From: Natrinema sp. DC36
GTDB taxonomy: Archaea; Halobacteriota; Halobacteria; Halobacteriales; Natrialbaceae
Direction of reading: 5' to 3'
Length of the DNA: 64,000 bases
NCBI RefSeq assembly: GCF_020405225.1
Contig: NZ_CP084472.1
Span: forward strand, 1,860,001-1,924,000
Notes under the pieces: model-generated
The model's input: the letters and a program-made list of their open reading frames with translations, nothing else
Told to the model about the DNA's origin: nothing
The model's database searches: none
Shown: piece by piece, positions 18,368-27,076 of the stretch
Position numbering within the stretch: the first letter of the stretch is position 1
Layout: each line of letters starts with the position of its first letter
Translations under genes and position numbers: made by a program

Positions 18368-18937
18368 TCACTCGGCCCCTCCCTCGAGGGCGCGTTCGAT
18401 GCCCGCGACGAGTTCGTCGGCGGTCTTGATGCCGGAATCGTGCCACCGGACGGTCCCCGAGGCGTCGATCGCCACGGCTGACGGATAGGGCGATCCCCAG
18501 TATCGACTGGTGAGCTCCGAGGTCGGATCGAGACCGATCGTCCAGTTACCGTCGTTTTCGTCCCACCACTCGGCGAGCTCCGCCTCGGAAATCGTCTCGC
18601 CGACCGGTTCGCTCGTGACGGACAGAAAGAGGACCTCGTCGCCGACTCGCTCGTGAGTCGTGGCGAGGGCGTCCATCTGTTTGATACAGGGATCACACCA
18701 CGTCGCGAAGAAGTCGATGAACGTCGGTCGATCCGGCGCGGGGACGGTGACGGTACCGGCTTCGCTCCCCGGCGCGTCAGCCGTCTCGATCTCGTAGGGA
18801 TCGTGCTGTCGGCCGACGAGTCCGGACGATCCGTCGGAGTCGTCGTTGAACGAGGGGACGCCGAACGCTGCGACGGCACCGGCACCGGCGACGACGCCCG
18901 CGCTGCCGAGGCCGGCGAGGACCTCACGGCGACGCAT
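18368..18937 (-). CDS. TlpA/ResA-like thiol-disulfide oxidoreductase, Tat-exported
   Basis: A 189-residue thioredoxin-fold protein. MRRREVLAGLGSAGVVAGAG is a twin-arginine-type signal. The fold follows with the active site FFATWCDPCIKQ (Cys81 and Cys84, CxxC) and the cis-proline region SPYPSAVAIDASG. It should act outside the membrane in reducing cysteines of cytochromes or copper proteins. It sits 2 bases after the SCO gene and 2 bases before ccdA, a tightly packed operon. Length and motifs are normal for the family. Confidence 0.87.
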   Translation of the reverse strand: MRRREVLAGLGSAGVVAGAGAVAAFGVPSFNDDSDGSSGLVGRQHDPYEIETADAPGSEAGTVTVPAPDRPTFIDFFATWCDPCIKQMDALATTHERVGDEVLFLSVTSEPVGETISEAELAEWWDENDGNWTIGLDPTSELTSRYWGSPYPSAVAIDASGTVRWHDSGIKTADELVAGIERALEGGAE

Positions 18938-18939
18938 CG

Positions 18940-19716
18940 CTACTCGTCCACCCCCACGACCGTTCTCGTGTCTTCGACCATCACCTGCGTGTTGACCGCG
19001 TCGCGTTGACTGCTCGCCTTCGGGTACGCGCGCTCGACGATTCCGCGTTCGTTGACGATCTGAACGAGTGCGGAATGGGTGAACGTGTACTCGAGACCAT
19101 CGGCACCGTCGGCACCGGACGATTCGTTCTCGGATTCGGTACCTGAAACGGTCTCGTTCGTCGATTCGTTATTCGACGACTCCTCGCGCCGAAGTGGGAG
19201 TCCGAACGTTTCCTCGAGGATCGTTTTGGCCGTCTCGTTGTCCTCGGGGCGGAGGTAGTGCCAGTGTCCCGCGTCGGGGTCGATCCCCCGCTCTTCACTG
19301 TAGGTCCGAAGGGCGTCGGCCGTGTCACGGTCGGGATCGAACGTCACCGCGAGCAAACCGACATCGTCCTCATAGCCGCTCTCGATGGCGTCTTCCTGTA
19401 TCCGAGTGAGGTGCTGGAGGAGCGTGTCGCACATGCCGTCCGGGCAGGATCCGTAGAAGTACGTTATCACGAACGGCCGTTCGCCGACGAAATCGTCGCG
19501 GGAGACGGTCTCCTCCGCAATCGGATCGGTGAGCGAGAACGACGGGAACTCCTCGCCGTACGTCGGATACGAGTAGTCACCGTACTGGGCCTCTTCTTCC
19601 GGGGGCTCGAGTATCGTATCCGGATTGGAGTCACCGCCGAGTAGATCACCGAGACAGCCGGCAACGCTCGTGATCCCCATCGTTCCGAGCGAGCCGAGGT
19701 ATGTCCGCCGTTCCAT
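18940..19716 (-). CDS. SCO1/SenC-family copper chaperone-like lipoprotein
   Basis: A 258-residue exported protein. MERRTYLGSL then SVAGC (Cys21) looks like a lipoprotein signal. The thioredoxin-like SCO domain begins at PSFSLTDPIAEETVSRDDF. SCO proteins deliver copper to cytochrome oxidase using a CxxxC pair and a distal His. Here the cysteines are in GSCPDGMC (Cys91, Cys96), which is CxxxxC, one residue longer than usual. The distal THSAL histidine is present. An Asn/Ser/Glu-rich insert (residues near 190-220) is haloarchaeal-type linker. The start is set by homology of the signal. It is first in the SCO-TlpA-CcdA operon. Confidence 0.82.
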   Translation of the reverse strand: MERRTYLGSLGTMGITSVAGCLGDLLGGDSNPDTILEPPEEEAQYGDYSYPTYGEEFPSFSLTDPIAEETVSRDDFVGERPFVITYFYGSCPDGMCDTLLQHLTRIQEDAIESGYEDDVGLLAVTFDPDRDTADALRTYSEERGIDPDAGHWHYLRPEDNETAKTILEETFGLPLRREESSNNESTNETVSGTESENESSGADGADGLEYTFTHSALVQIVNERGIVERAYPKASSQRDAVNTQVMVEDTRTVVGVDE

Positions 19717-19934
19717 AGTTAGTTCGATGGAACCCGTAATCAAAGGTTCATTGGTTCGATCGCCGAAGGCGGCCCCGTGCGTTTCGTTCTCGGTATACGA
19801 CACTCGGACGTGCCGCCATCCGCAGCCGATCGAGCGGGCGTTCAGAGCGGTGACGACCCGAACGTGAGCCCGTCTCCGCCCGTTCGATGGACGAACCAAC
19901 AGGCGTTTGATCGCCGATACCCAACCGTCACTCG

Positions 19935-21104
19935 ATGAAACGCCGGGGATTTCTCCGCGGAACAGCAGGGATCGGTGCCGTCGGAGCCGCCGGAACAGCC
20001 GGACTCGCCGGCTGTCTCGAGCGACTCGGGTTCGAAGAAGAATCGGCGTGGGCGAACCCGCCGCTCGTCGAGAACCGGCCCGACGCGGTCTACCTCCCGG
20101 CATCGCGCGAGGAGATGGGGACCTACGGGACGGCGACCGACGGCGACTACGCGGCCGCGCTGTCGTACACTTTCCCCCATCGATTCTGGACTGTCGAAGC
20201 CACCAGCGAGGGGAAGACGCTCGTCGAGGTCAACGCCGACGACAGCCTCCACCTCATGGTCTCCGTCTGGGATCGCGAGACGCACACCGCCCTCCCGGCG
20301 ACCCTGCGCCTCGAAGTCTCTCAGGACGGCGAGCCGGTCGATGCCGGCACCTCGTCGCCGTGGCCAATGATCTCCCAGCGAATGGGGTTTCACTACGGCG
20401 ATAACGTCCAGCTCCCCGGGGAAGGCGAGTACACCGTTCGGGTCACCGTCAACCCCGTTACCGGGATCGAGCGGACCGGTGCGTTCGAGGGCCGCCTCGA
20501 GTCGCCCGGCTCGCTCGAGATCGACTTCGAGTACGCTCGGTCGGATCTTCACGACCTCTCGTTCGAGACGATCGCCGAGGATCGGCGGGGGAGTCGCGAG
20601 GCGTTGCCGCTGATGGATCACGGGGATCACGGCGGCGACGGTGGGGACAGCGGGGACGATGGAGGAAATGGCGACGGCGGCGACCATGGCGACGGGGCCG
20701 GACAACCGCCGATGGGACGGGGCGTGGCGATCGAGGAACTTCCCGGCCAGGTCTTCGAGCCCCAGCGCAGCGGTGATGCGACGTTCGTCGCGCTCGTCTC
20801 CGACGCCGACCGATTCACCGATGGGAGTTCCTACGTTGCGGTCAGTCCCAGAACGCCGTACAACGACATCGTCCTCTCGTTCACGTCCCTGTCAGCGGCC
20901 GTCGAGGGCAACGGCTCGGTCCGCCAGAACGAACTCGCGGAAGCGCTCGATCACGAGATCGGCCACCACTACGGGGTCGCGGTCGACGACCTCGAGCCCG
21001 GCGATCGCGTGACGGTCTCGGTCGACTCGCCGCCGCAAGTGTCCCGTCACGACGGCTATGAGACGGCGTTTTTCGACTTCGAGGACCTGACCTATACGAT
21101 CTGA
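19935..21104 (+). CDS. P19/Tp34-like metal-binding lipoprotein (DUF7350-type)
   Basis: A 389-residue exported protein. MKRRGFLRGTAGIG then GLAGC (Cys27) is a Tat lipoprotein signal. Two beta-sandwich units follow. The first (residues about 70-195) has PHRFWTVEATSEGKTLVEVN and WPMISQRMGFHYGDNVQLPG, resembling the P19/Tp34 iron- and copper-binding family. A His/Asp/Gly-rich linker (DHGDHGGDGG onward, about 225-255) could bind metal. The second unit (260-389) contains EALDHEIGHHYGVAVDDLEP. It is divergent from the SCO operon, separated by about 220 bases, which hints at a shared role in copper/iron handling. Exact metal unknown. Confidence 0.7.
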   Translation: MKRRGFLRGTAGIGAVGAAGTAGLAGCLERLGFEEESAWANPPLVENRPDAVYLPASREEMGTYGTATDGDYAAALSYTFPHRFWTVEATSEGKTLVEVNADDSLHLMVSVWDRETHTALPATLRLEVSQDGEPVDAGTSSPWPMISQRMGFHYGDNVQLPGEGEYTVRVTVNPVTGIERTGAFEGRLESPGSLEIDFEYARSDLHDLSFETIAEDRRGSREALPLMDHGDHGGDGGDSGDDGGNGDGGDHGDGAGQPPMGRGVAIEELPGQVFEPQRSGDATFVALVSDADRFTDGSSYVAVSPRTPYNDIVLSFTSLSAAVEGNGSVRQNELAEALDHEIGHHYGVAVDDLEPGDRVTVSVDSPPQVSRHDGYETAFFDFEDLTYTI

Positions 21105-21175
21105 GCCGGTTTAGCGGGTGGAACGGTCTGAGCCAGTTCAAGGGCCGAAACGGTTTGAGATAGTTCACCACCCGT
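21101..21175. repeat. 27-bp imperfect tandem repeat at gene end
   Basis: ctgagccggtt, ctgagccagtt and ttgagatagtt begin units at 21101, 21128 and 21155; the first two end in aacggt. The first unit contains the stop codon of the P19-like gene. The repeat is imperfect and has no CRISPR-like spacer structure. Confidence 0.5.
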
Positions 21176-21445
21176 CTCGAGTCGCTCGAGGCGGAGCCGC
21201 TCGTTGCGACAGTCTCCAATGTGGGTTGTCGATTTCACCGTGGAAACCACGGCTTTCGGGCGGAACGACGGTGAGAGTCGGCCAACCGTCGAAGTGAGAG
21301 CCGGCCGACCGACGAAACCCGTTCGGACGGAGGCTCTGTTTCAGTCCGTAAATTCGTTCGTACCGTACTCGATCGATCCGGACCGGACACTGGTGGTTCC
21401 TTACGGTTATGATAACTATCGGGGATCGTCGAATACGTCCGAAGC
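21176..21445. other. Intergenic region before zinc-ribbon microprotein
   Basis: No gene with haloarchaeal composition. Near 21400 the stretch ttacggttatgataactatc may contain the promoter of the following microprotein gene. Confidence 0.3.
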
Positions 21446-21622
21446 ATGTCTCGTACAGGTCACGCAGCCATGGATATCGGGTGTCCGGAGTGTGATGCGA
21501 CGATCGCCGCATCTATCCCACCAGGTCCGGGAATCCACTCGGAGAGGGAATCGAACCGCCTCCTCGGAAAGGAGACTCGATGCCGAAACTGCGGTCACGA
21601 ACTCGAGTTGTACTACTACTAA
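21446..21622 (+). CDS. 58-residue zinc-ribbon microprotein
   Basis: ATG at 21446 opens a 58-residue frame (starting MSRTGHAAMDIG). It has CPEC at residues 13-16 and CRNC at 46-49, followed by GHELELYYY at the end. The two CxxC knuckles 30 residues apart mark a zinc ribbon like that of the 17393 protein; the Cys spacing is nearly the same. It is preceded by a long gap and followed by 186 bases to the convergent peptidase gene. No specific function can be given. Confidence 0.62.
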   Translation: MSRTGHAAMDIGCPECDATIAASIPPGPGIHSERESNRLLGKETRCRNCGHELELYYY

Positions 21623-21808
21623 GGCGTTCTCACTGGCGATTCGCGTTGCTATACAACGTGCTCGTGGAGACCGATCGGGGCTGAGGCGCTGCTATCTCCC
21701 CCTCCCCACCCCCGAAATTTCGGCGTCTGACGGCGAAATTAGCTGATTTTCACCGAAAACTCAGTGTCCCTCTTCGACGGTGATCGAACCGTCTCCGTCT
21801 TCGCCGAC

Positions 21809-22957
21809 TTACTGGCCGGTCTCCCAGCCGCGCGGCGTCTCGTTCAACCGCTCGGCGCCGTCCTCGGTCACCGCGACGAGGTCCTCGATTCTGACGCCGA
21901 ACTCGCCCTCGAGGTAGATCCCCGGTTCGACGCTAAAGACCATCCCCGGCTCGAGTTCGCGGTCGTTTCCCGCCGCGATGTAGGGCGGTTCGTGCACCTC
22001 GAGGCCGACGCCGTGGCCGGTCCGGTGGACGAAGGCGGCGCCGTAGCCGGCGTCCTCGATAACCGATCGGGCGGCACGGTCGATCGAGCCGGCGGTGACG
22101 CCCGGCTCGACGGCGTCGATCGCGGCTTGTTGTGCCTCCCTGACGATGTCGTGGACGCGCTCGTACTCCGCGGGCGGTTCGCCGACGACGATCGTTCGGG
22201 TCTGATCACCCGGATACCGGCCGGTTCCCGCCTCGAGATCGGCCGCGACGAAGGCGCCGAAATCGAGGACGATGGGGTCGCCGACTTCGATTGCCCGCGA
22301 GCCGCCGTGGTGGTGCGGGCGAGCCCCGTTCGGACCGCTGGCGACGATCGTCTCGAAGGCCGGTTCCTCGCCGCCGTCCGCCGCGAGCAAACGGTCGATT
22401 TCGGTCGCCAGCTCGGCTTCGGTCGTCCCGAGCAGCTCGTCCCCGCGCTCGCGAATCGCAAGCGAGACGCGATCCGCGAGTTCGCCGGCCCGGCGGAGCG
22501 CCGCGAGTTCGATGTCGTCCTTGCGGATCCGCAACGGCTCGAGGACGGTACTCGCGAGCCCGAACTCGGCGTCGGGGAGCAGGTCTCGGAGCTCCTGCGT
22601 GAACGTCGCCCACAGCCGGTCGTCGACGAGCACGGTCGCCGGGTCGGGGCCGCCCAGCGAGTAGGCTTCCAAAACGGTCTCGACGGCCTCGAGCGGGTCG
22701 TCCGAATCGGTCCACAAATGCAGTCGCAGGTTCTCGATCGGTAGCTCGGAGAGTTCGGCCTCGTACATCGCCGGCGCGACGAATATGGGATCACCGCGCG
22801 CGGGAACGAACAGCAACAGGTGTCGTTCGGACGGCGATTCCTCGAATCCGGTCAGATAGGTGAGGTTCGGACTCGGAAAACAGACCGTCAGGTCGGCTCC
22901 CGCCGCTGCGAGGCGATCCTGACAGTCCGCGATTCGTGTTTCGAACGGCGGTTTCAT
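21809..22957 (-). CDS. M24 metallopeptidase (Xaa-Pro aminopeptidase-like)
   Basis: A 382-residue cytoplasmic peptidase of the pita-bread fold. The N-terminal creatinase-like domain covers residues about 1-135 (ADLTVCFPSPNLTYLTGFEE). The catalytic domain follows with the metal ligands in order: VLDFGAF, GDQTRTIVVG, HRTGHGVGLEVHEPPY, EPGIYLEGEFGVRIED. These are the D, D, H, E, E set of dinuclear M24 enzymes. It should remove N-terminal residues before proline or cleave Xaa-Pro dipeptides. I chose MKPPFE as the start because it opens the conserved domain. An upstream start would add only 10 residues. Confidence 0.9.
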   Translation of the reverse strand: MKPPFETRIADCQDRLAAAGADLTVCFPSPNLTYLTGFEESPSERHLLLFVPARGDPIFVAPAMYEAELSELPIENLRLHLWTDSDDPLEAVETVLEAYSLGGPDPATVLVDDRLWATFTQELRDLLPDAEFGLASTVLEPLRIRKDDIELAALRRAGELADRVSLAIRERGDELLGTTEAELATEIDRLLAADGGEEPAFETIVASGPNGARPHHHGGSRAIEVGDPIVLDFGAFVAADLEAGTGRYPGDQTRTIVVGEPPAEYERVHDIVREAQQAAIDAVEPGVTAGSIDRAARSVIEDAGYGAAFVHRTGHGVGLEVHEPPYIAAGNDRELEPGMVFSVEPGIYLEGEFGVRIEDLVAVTEDGAERLNETPRGWETGQ

Positions 22958-23652
22958 GGAGTGAGGTTTGCTCGAGCGAGAAATCAACGTTTGGTTGCCG
23001 AAACGGGATTGGGAACGGGAGCAGGTGCGGGAGAGGGTGGTATGTACGCCGGAGATCGGAGTCTTGGTCGTGGCTCGAGGAGACGGACGGGGCGAAACGG
23101 ATAATCCGGAGGACCATCACCGTATCAGCGTCCGTCGATCGAAGTACCCACCGATGGACGGTGTGAATGGAGCGTGGATTTTGCTGAGAATGAGTAAGAG
23201 AAAGCGTCCTGCTATCGTGGCAACAGGGAATCGCCACGCCCTCCCCAGCCGCTTCGCTTCCTCCTTTCAGTCGGTCGCTCATCCACTGTCAGAGCGAGCG
23301 CTGACAAGCCTTCCCTCACTCCGTTTGCGAAGACCTCGCACGATTTCGTACCGCGGTTCATTGGCATTCACCGCGGCCCAGCGCGCGCCACCGCATCGCC
23401 GGCTGGTCGGTCCGAAGTGAGACGTGACTCCTCTTTATCGAGCACCGCTCGCTCGTCACAGAGTCGAACCGGTCCCGAGCGATCCATTCTCGGACCGTAG
23501 CGGCCTCGCTGAGAGCAGCGCGTCAGTGCCTCTCGACGACTGTCTCCTCGAGCGGACAGTCGGCCGGACGCGAGTAGTAGCGGGAACCTATTAGCCCCCC
23601 TGCGGTCGCAGGCCGCGGAGAAACACGCCGTGGCGCTCTGTTATTTCAGCGA
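22958..23652. other. Long intergenic gap before otsA
   Basis: About 700 bases without a gene I can support; the longer frames are low in acidic residues and look like shadows. Near 23310-23420 the text is a loose string of cctcactccg/cgcaccg words common in haloarchaeal non-coding DNA. Promoters of the peptidase and otsA must lie at the two ends. No RNA gene was recognised. Confidence 0.35.
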
Positions 23653-25320
23653 ATGCGAGTTACCGAGCGGTTGTCGTCGATGACTGTGCGAAATCGACAG
23701 CTGCGGGCCGACGGCAGCGGACGGACGGACGACACGTCCGACGACGACGGCCCCACCTGTCCCGGTTCGCTGATCGTGGTCTCGAACCGGCAACCGTATC
23801 GTCACGAATACGAAGACGAGCCGACCGCGGACGCCGACGAGATCCCGCCGGGAACGAACGGCGGGGATCAGACGGAGACACAGCGATCCATCACGGTCGA
23901 CGAACCGACCGGTGGGCTGACGGCCGGCCTCGATCCCGTGGTTCAGGCAACCGACGGGACCTGGATCGCCTGGGGCGACGGCGACGCCGACTTCGCGGTC
24001 ACGGACGAGCGGAACTGCGTTGCCGTCCCGCCGGAGGAGGAGGCGTACACGCTCCAACGGCTCGAGCTATCCGACGAGGCGGTCGAGTCCTACTACTACG
24101 GGTTCAGCAATCGCGTGCTCTGGCCGCTCTGCCACGGCTTTCCCGACCTGATCGAGGATCGAGCAAACGATTTCGAGTGGTATCGGACGGTCAACGAACA
24201 GTTCGCCGACGCGGTCGGCGAGCACGCCGAGGACGACTCGGTGATCTGGCTGCAGGACTACCACCTCGCGCTCGCGCCACGGATGATTCGGGAGTCGGTC
24301 CCCGAGAGCGCGACCGTCGCCCACTTCTGGCACATTCCGTGGCCGACACCGGAGACCTTCCAGCACTGTCCCGCCGGCGACAATGTCCTCGAGGGGCTAC
24401 TCGGGAACGATCTGCTGGGCTTTCACGTCGATCGGTACGCCGATCAGTTCCTGCAGTGCGTCGATCGGTTTCTGCCGAGTGCGTCCGTCGACTTCGCTCG
24501 TCGAACGGTCCGGTACGACGGGCGGACGACCCGCGTCGTCGCGACGCCGATGGGCGTCGACGCCGAATCGTACGATCGGGACGCACGATCGGCCGATCTG
24601 GACCGCCTCTCCGACCTGTTCGATGAGTACGGGATCCCGGAGGGGACCTCGATCGGACTGGGGCTCGACCGCCTCGACTACAGCAAGGGGATTCCGGAGC
24701 GGCTGGCGGCGCTCGAGCAGTTCTTCGAGCGGAACCCGGACTGGCGTGGCGAGTTCACGTTCATTCAGAAGGCGACGCCCTCCCGGACGGATATCGAGAC
24801 GTACGAACGGTACGGCGAACTCGTCCGCAGCGAGGTCCAGCGGATCAATCGACGCTTCGAAACCGACGACTGGCGGCCGATCGTCTACACGGAAGACGTG
24901 CTCCCCCGCGAGGACATCTGTGCGCTCTATCGACACGCGGACGTGATGATCGTGAGTCCGCTGATCGACGGGATGAATCTGGTCGCACAGGAGTACGTCG
25001 CCGCGAGCGTCGACGGCGACTCCGCGTTGTTGCTGAGCGACCGGACCGGAGCCCACGAGCGGCTCGGTTCGCACGCGTTGACGATCGATCCGACCGATAC
25101 CGACGGTTTCGCGGCCCAGATCGAGCACGCGCTGTCGCTGTCAACCTACGAACGCCAGCGGCGGATGAACACGCTTCGTCAGCGCGTCTTCGACGGGGAC
25201 ATCGAGTCGTGGATGGAGACGCAGTTCGACTGGATTCGACGCGTCCACGACGATTCCCGGACGACCGAACCGCGGTCCGAACGCGAGTCGGACTCCCACG
25301 AACGCACGCCGCCGATATAG
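23653..25320 (+). CDS. otsA: Trehalose-6-phosphate synthase OtsA (GT20)
   Basis: A 555-residue GT20 enzyme that joins UDP-glucose (or another NDP-glucose) to glucose-6-P. After a variable acidic N-terminus of about 35 residues come LIVVSNRQPYRH and GGLTAGLDPVV, then VIWLQDYHLALAPRMI, FWHIPWPTPE, LLGFHVDRYADQFL, GLDRLDYSKGIPERL and SPLIDGMNLVAQEYVA. All are conserved GT20 blocks. The start could also be the ATG 9 codons later. It is followed after 3 bases by otsB, so trehalose is made by the OtsAB route. Trehalose as an osmolyte is known in some haloarchaea of this group. Confidence 0.93.
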   Translation: MRVTERLSSMTVRNRQLRADGSGRTDDTSDDDGPTCPGSLIVVSNRQPYRHEYEDEPTADADEIPPGTNGGDQTETQRSITVDEPTGGLTAGLDPVVQATDGTWIAWGDGDADFAVTDERNCVAVPPEEEAYTLQRLELSDEAVESYYYGFSNRVLWPLCHGFPDLIEDRANDFEWYRTVNEQFADAVGEHAEDDSVIWLQDYHLALAPRMIRESVPESATVAHFWHIPWPTPETFQHCPAGDNVLEGLLGNDLLGFHVDRYADQFLQCVDRFLPSASVDFARRTVRYDGRTTRVVATPMGVDAESYDRDARSADLDRLSDLFDEYGIPEGTSIGLGLDRLDYSKGIPERLAALEQFFERNPDWRGEFTFIQKATPSRTDIETYERYGELVRSEVQRINRRFETDDWRPIVYTEDVLPREDICALYRHADVMIVSPLIDGMNLVAQEYVAASVDGDSALLLSDRTGAHERLGSHALTIDPTDTDGFAAQIEHALSLSTYERQRRMNTLRQRVFDGDIESWMETQFDWIRRVHDDSRTTEPRSERESDSHERTPPI

Positions 25321-25323
25321 CCG

Positions 25324-26172
25324 ATGACGAGGACCGAATCACCACCGCGGCCGATCGACGAGCACCTACCCCGGATTCGCGAGACGCTCGAGCGAGCCGA
25401 CGGGATGCTCGTCTGTCTGGATTTCGACGGCACGCTCGCGCCGATCGTCGAGGATCCGGACGCCGCGGTCCCGACCGAGCGGAATCGGAACGCGGTGGCG
25501 ACGCTCGCGGAAACGCCATCGATAACGACCGCCGTCGTTAGCGGCCGCGCCCTGACGGACGTTCGTGAGCGCGTCGACGGGCCGGCGATCTACGCCGGAA
25601 ACCACGGGCTCGAGCTCGCGCGCACGGGAACGATCGCCGTTCATCCGGTCGCGCGCAAACGCGCCGCCCGCGTCGACCGGATCTGTGCTATCCTCGAGAC
25701 CGCGCTTCGCTCCGTCCCGAACTGCCGGATCGAAAACAAGCGCCTAACCGGGACGGTCCACTTCAGATCCGTCCCGCCGGCCGCCGAACCGATCGCCTGC
25801 CGCATCACCCACGAGGTGGTCGAGCGCTTCGGGGGCGACGCCCTCGAGATTTCGACGGGGAAACGGATCCTCGAGATCGGACCGGCGTTCCCGTGGGGAA
25901 AGGGCAACGCCGTCGAACTGATCGCCGCGGACGAACCGCCGGCGACCGCCGCCGTCTACATCGGGGACGATGTCACCGACGAGTCCGCGTTTCGAGCCGT
26001 CGAACCGGACGGAATCGGGGTCCGGGTCGGCGACGACGCTCCCTCAAGCGCGTCCTGTCGGGTCGAGTCGCCGGCCGAGGTCGCGTCGTTTCTCTCGTGG
26101 CTGGGATCGACCGGAGCCGATCTGGTCGCTCGATCCGACGCGCCCACCGCGACTCCCATCGAGGCCCGATAG
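25324..26172 (+). CDS. otsB: Trehalose-6-phosphate phosphatase OtsB
   Basis: A 282-residue HAD-superfamily phosphatase. The nucleophile motif CLDFDGTLAPIVEDPD lies near residue 36 (first Asp is the nucleophile, second the acid), motif II is VVSGRALTDV, and the cap region has YAGNHGLELA. Motif IV is YIGDDVTDESAFRAV near residue 212. This is the pattern of trehalose-phosphatases (PF02358). Spacing of 3 bases to otsA indicates one transcript. Length is normal. The C-terminus runs into a GC-rich repetitive intergenic region. Confidence 0.92.
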   Translation: MTRTESPPRPIDEHLPRIRETLERADGMLVCLDFDGTLAPIVEDPDAAVPTERNRNAVATLAETPSITTAVVSGRALTDVRERVDGPAIYAGNHGLELARTGTIAVHPVARKRAARVDRICAILETALRSVPNCRIENKRLTGTVHFRSVPPAAEPIACRITHEVVERFGGDALEISTGKRILEIGPAFPWGKGNAVELIAADEPPATAAVYIGDDVTDESAFRAVEPDGIGVRVGDDAPSSASCRVESPAEVASFLSWLGSTGADLVARSDAPTATPIEAR

Positions 26173-26576
26173 CGGTTCCGGGGGGTAGACTCACGATCCG
26201 CGCCGCGGTCGGAAGGGACACGACCGTCACGAGCCACACCACTGCCACTATCGGACCAACTGAAATGAAAGCGCGCCCGATCGCACGACGGAAGCGCGGT
26301 TCGAAGCGATGCGCGGTTCGGAGCGATGCGCGGTTCGGAGCGAACACAGTGAGCGAGAACCGCGGGAACGCGAACGGTGAGCGAAGCGAGCCGTGAGCGA
26401 ACACAGCGAACAAGAACCGCGGACTATGCGCTCGGTGTGTGAATCGTCGCAGTTGTTGGGCTAGCTACCGCCACGAGTCATCGCGTCGGTCCGCCAGATC
26501 CGTTATAGCTATCTTACCGAAACGAATAGCCAGTAGTTACGTGCGTGTTCGAGCCGAAAGTATTAGTTACCACTGG
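26173..26576. other. Intergenic gap with tandem repeats and hairpins
   Basis: Between otsB and the winged-helix gene. It holds a 17-bp tandem repeat (26306-26339), hairpins formed by cgcggttc and gaaccgcg (about 26330-26364), and two similar copies of gcgaacacag...gaaccgcgg. No coding frame is supported. The hairpins may end the otsAB transcript. Confidence 0.4.
26306..26339. repeat. 17-bp tandem repeat (gcgatgcgcggttcgga x2)
   Basis: Two perfect 17-bp units at 26306-26322 and 26323-26339. A partial copy precedes them. The cgcggttc core pairs with gaaccgcg at 26357-26364 to form a possible stem. Confidence 0.6.
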
Positions 26577-26585
26577 AAATATAGT
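26577..26585 (+). promoter_or_regulatory. TATA box for leaderless winged-helix gene
   Basis: aaatatagt is centred about 26 bases before the GTG start at 26607, so the message probably begins at the start codon. This supports the GTG start. Confidence 0.55.
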
Positions 26586-26606
26586 ACGGTACGAGAGTGA
26601 AAGAGT

Positions 26607-26954
26607 GTGAAACTCAGACAACCAACTGATTTCCTGATCCTCGAGGCGCTCGAGGACAAGGGGCGCAACGTCGCAACGAATCTGGCCGCGCACACGGGGA
26701 AGAGCCGGAAGAACATCAATACCAGACTGCCGGTGTTAGAAGACTACGGTCTCGTCCGCAAGATCGGTCCCGCGGAGCGATCCGGGCTGTACGAGATCTC
26801 CTCGACGGGGAAGGCGGCGCTGGTCTACCAGGACCAGTACGACAAAGCCGACGACTTCGAAGCGCTCATCGAAGGGCCGAGCGCCGGTGCCGAGCAGGAG
26901 GAGCCACAGGCGAGTTTCGCCCGCGGTGAAACCGACGACGAATCCGACGAGTAA
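26607..26954 (+). CDS. Winged-helix transcriptional regulator (PhiH1-repressor-like)
   Basis: A 115-residue protein with a GTG start. Residues about 5-75 form a winged helix: PTDFLILEALEDKGRNVATN, LAAHTGKSRKNINTRLPVLE, DYGLVRKIGPAERSGLYEIS. It resembles the phage PhiH1-repressor-like/MarR-like regulators of haloarchaea. The C-terminus (85-115) is an acidic tail (DDESDE). It likely acts as a small DNA-binding repressor. A TATA box at the right distance supports the GTG start. Target unknown; its neighbour otsB ends 430 bases earlier. Confidence 0.82.
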   Translation: MKLRQPTDFLILEALEDKGRNVATNLAAHTGKSRKNINTRLPVLEDYGLVRKIGPAERSGLYEISSTGKAALVYQDQYDKADDFEALIEGPSAGAEQEEPQASFARGETDDESDE

Positions 26955-27076
26955 CCTGACGACACGGTCCGTATTCGGCCGCCTTCAGTCCGTCTCGAGT
27001 CGGCGTCGTGACGAGTTCAGCGACGGCGAGTCGGTCGCGGCGTCTATCCGTTAGTCGCTACTACGATCCGTGCGAG

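Noticed and set aside
22791-23282. 163-codon minus-strand frame upstream of the M24 peptidase
   Set aside because: Overlaps the real peptidase gene start in another frame and has no domain or composition support.
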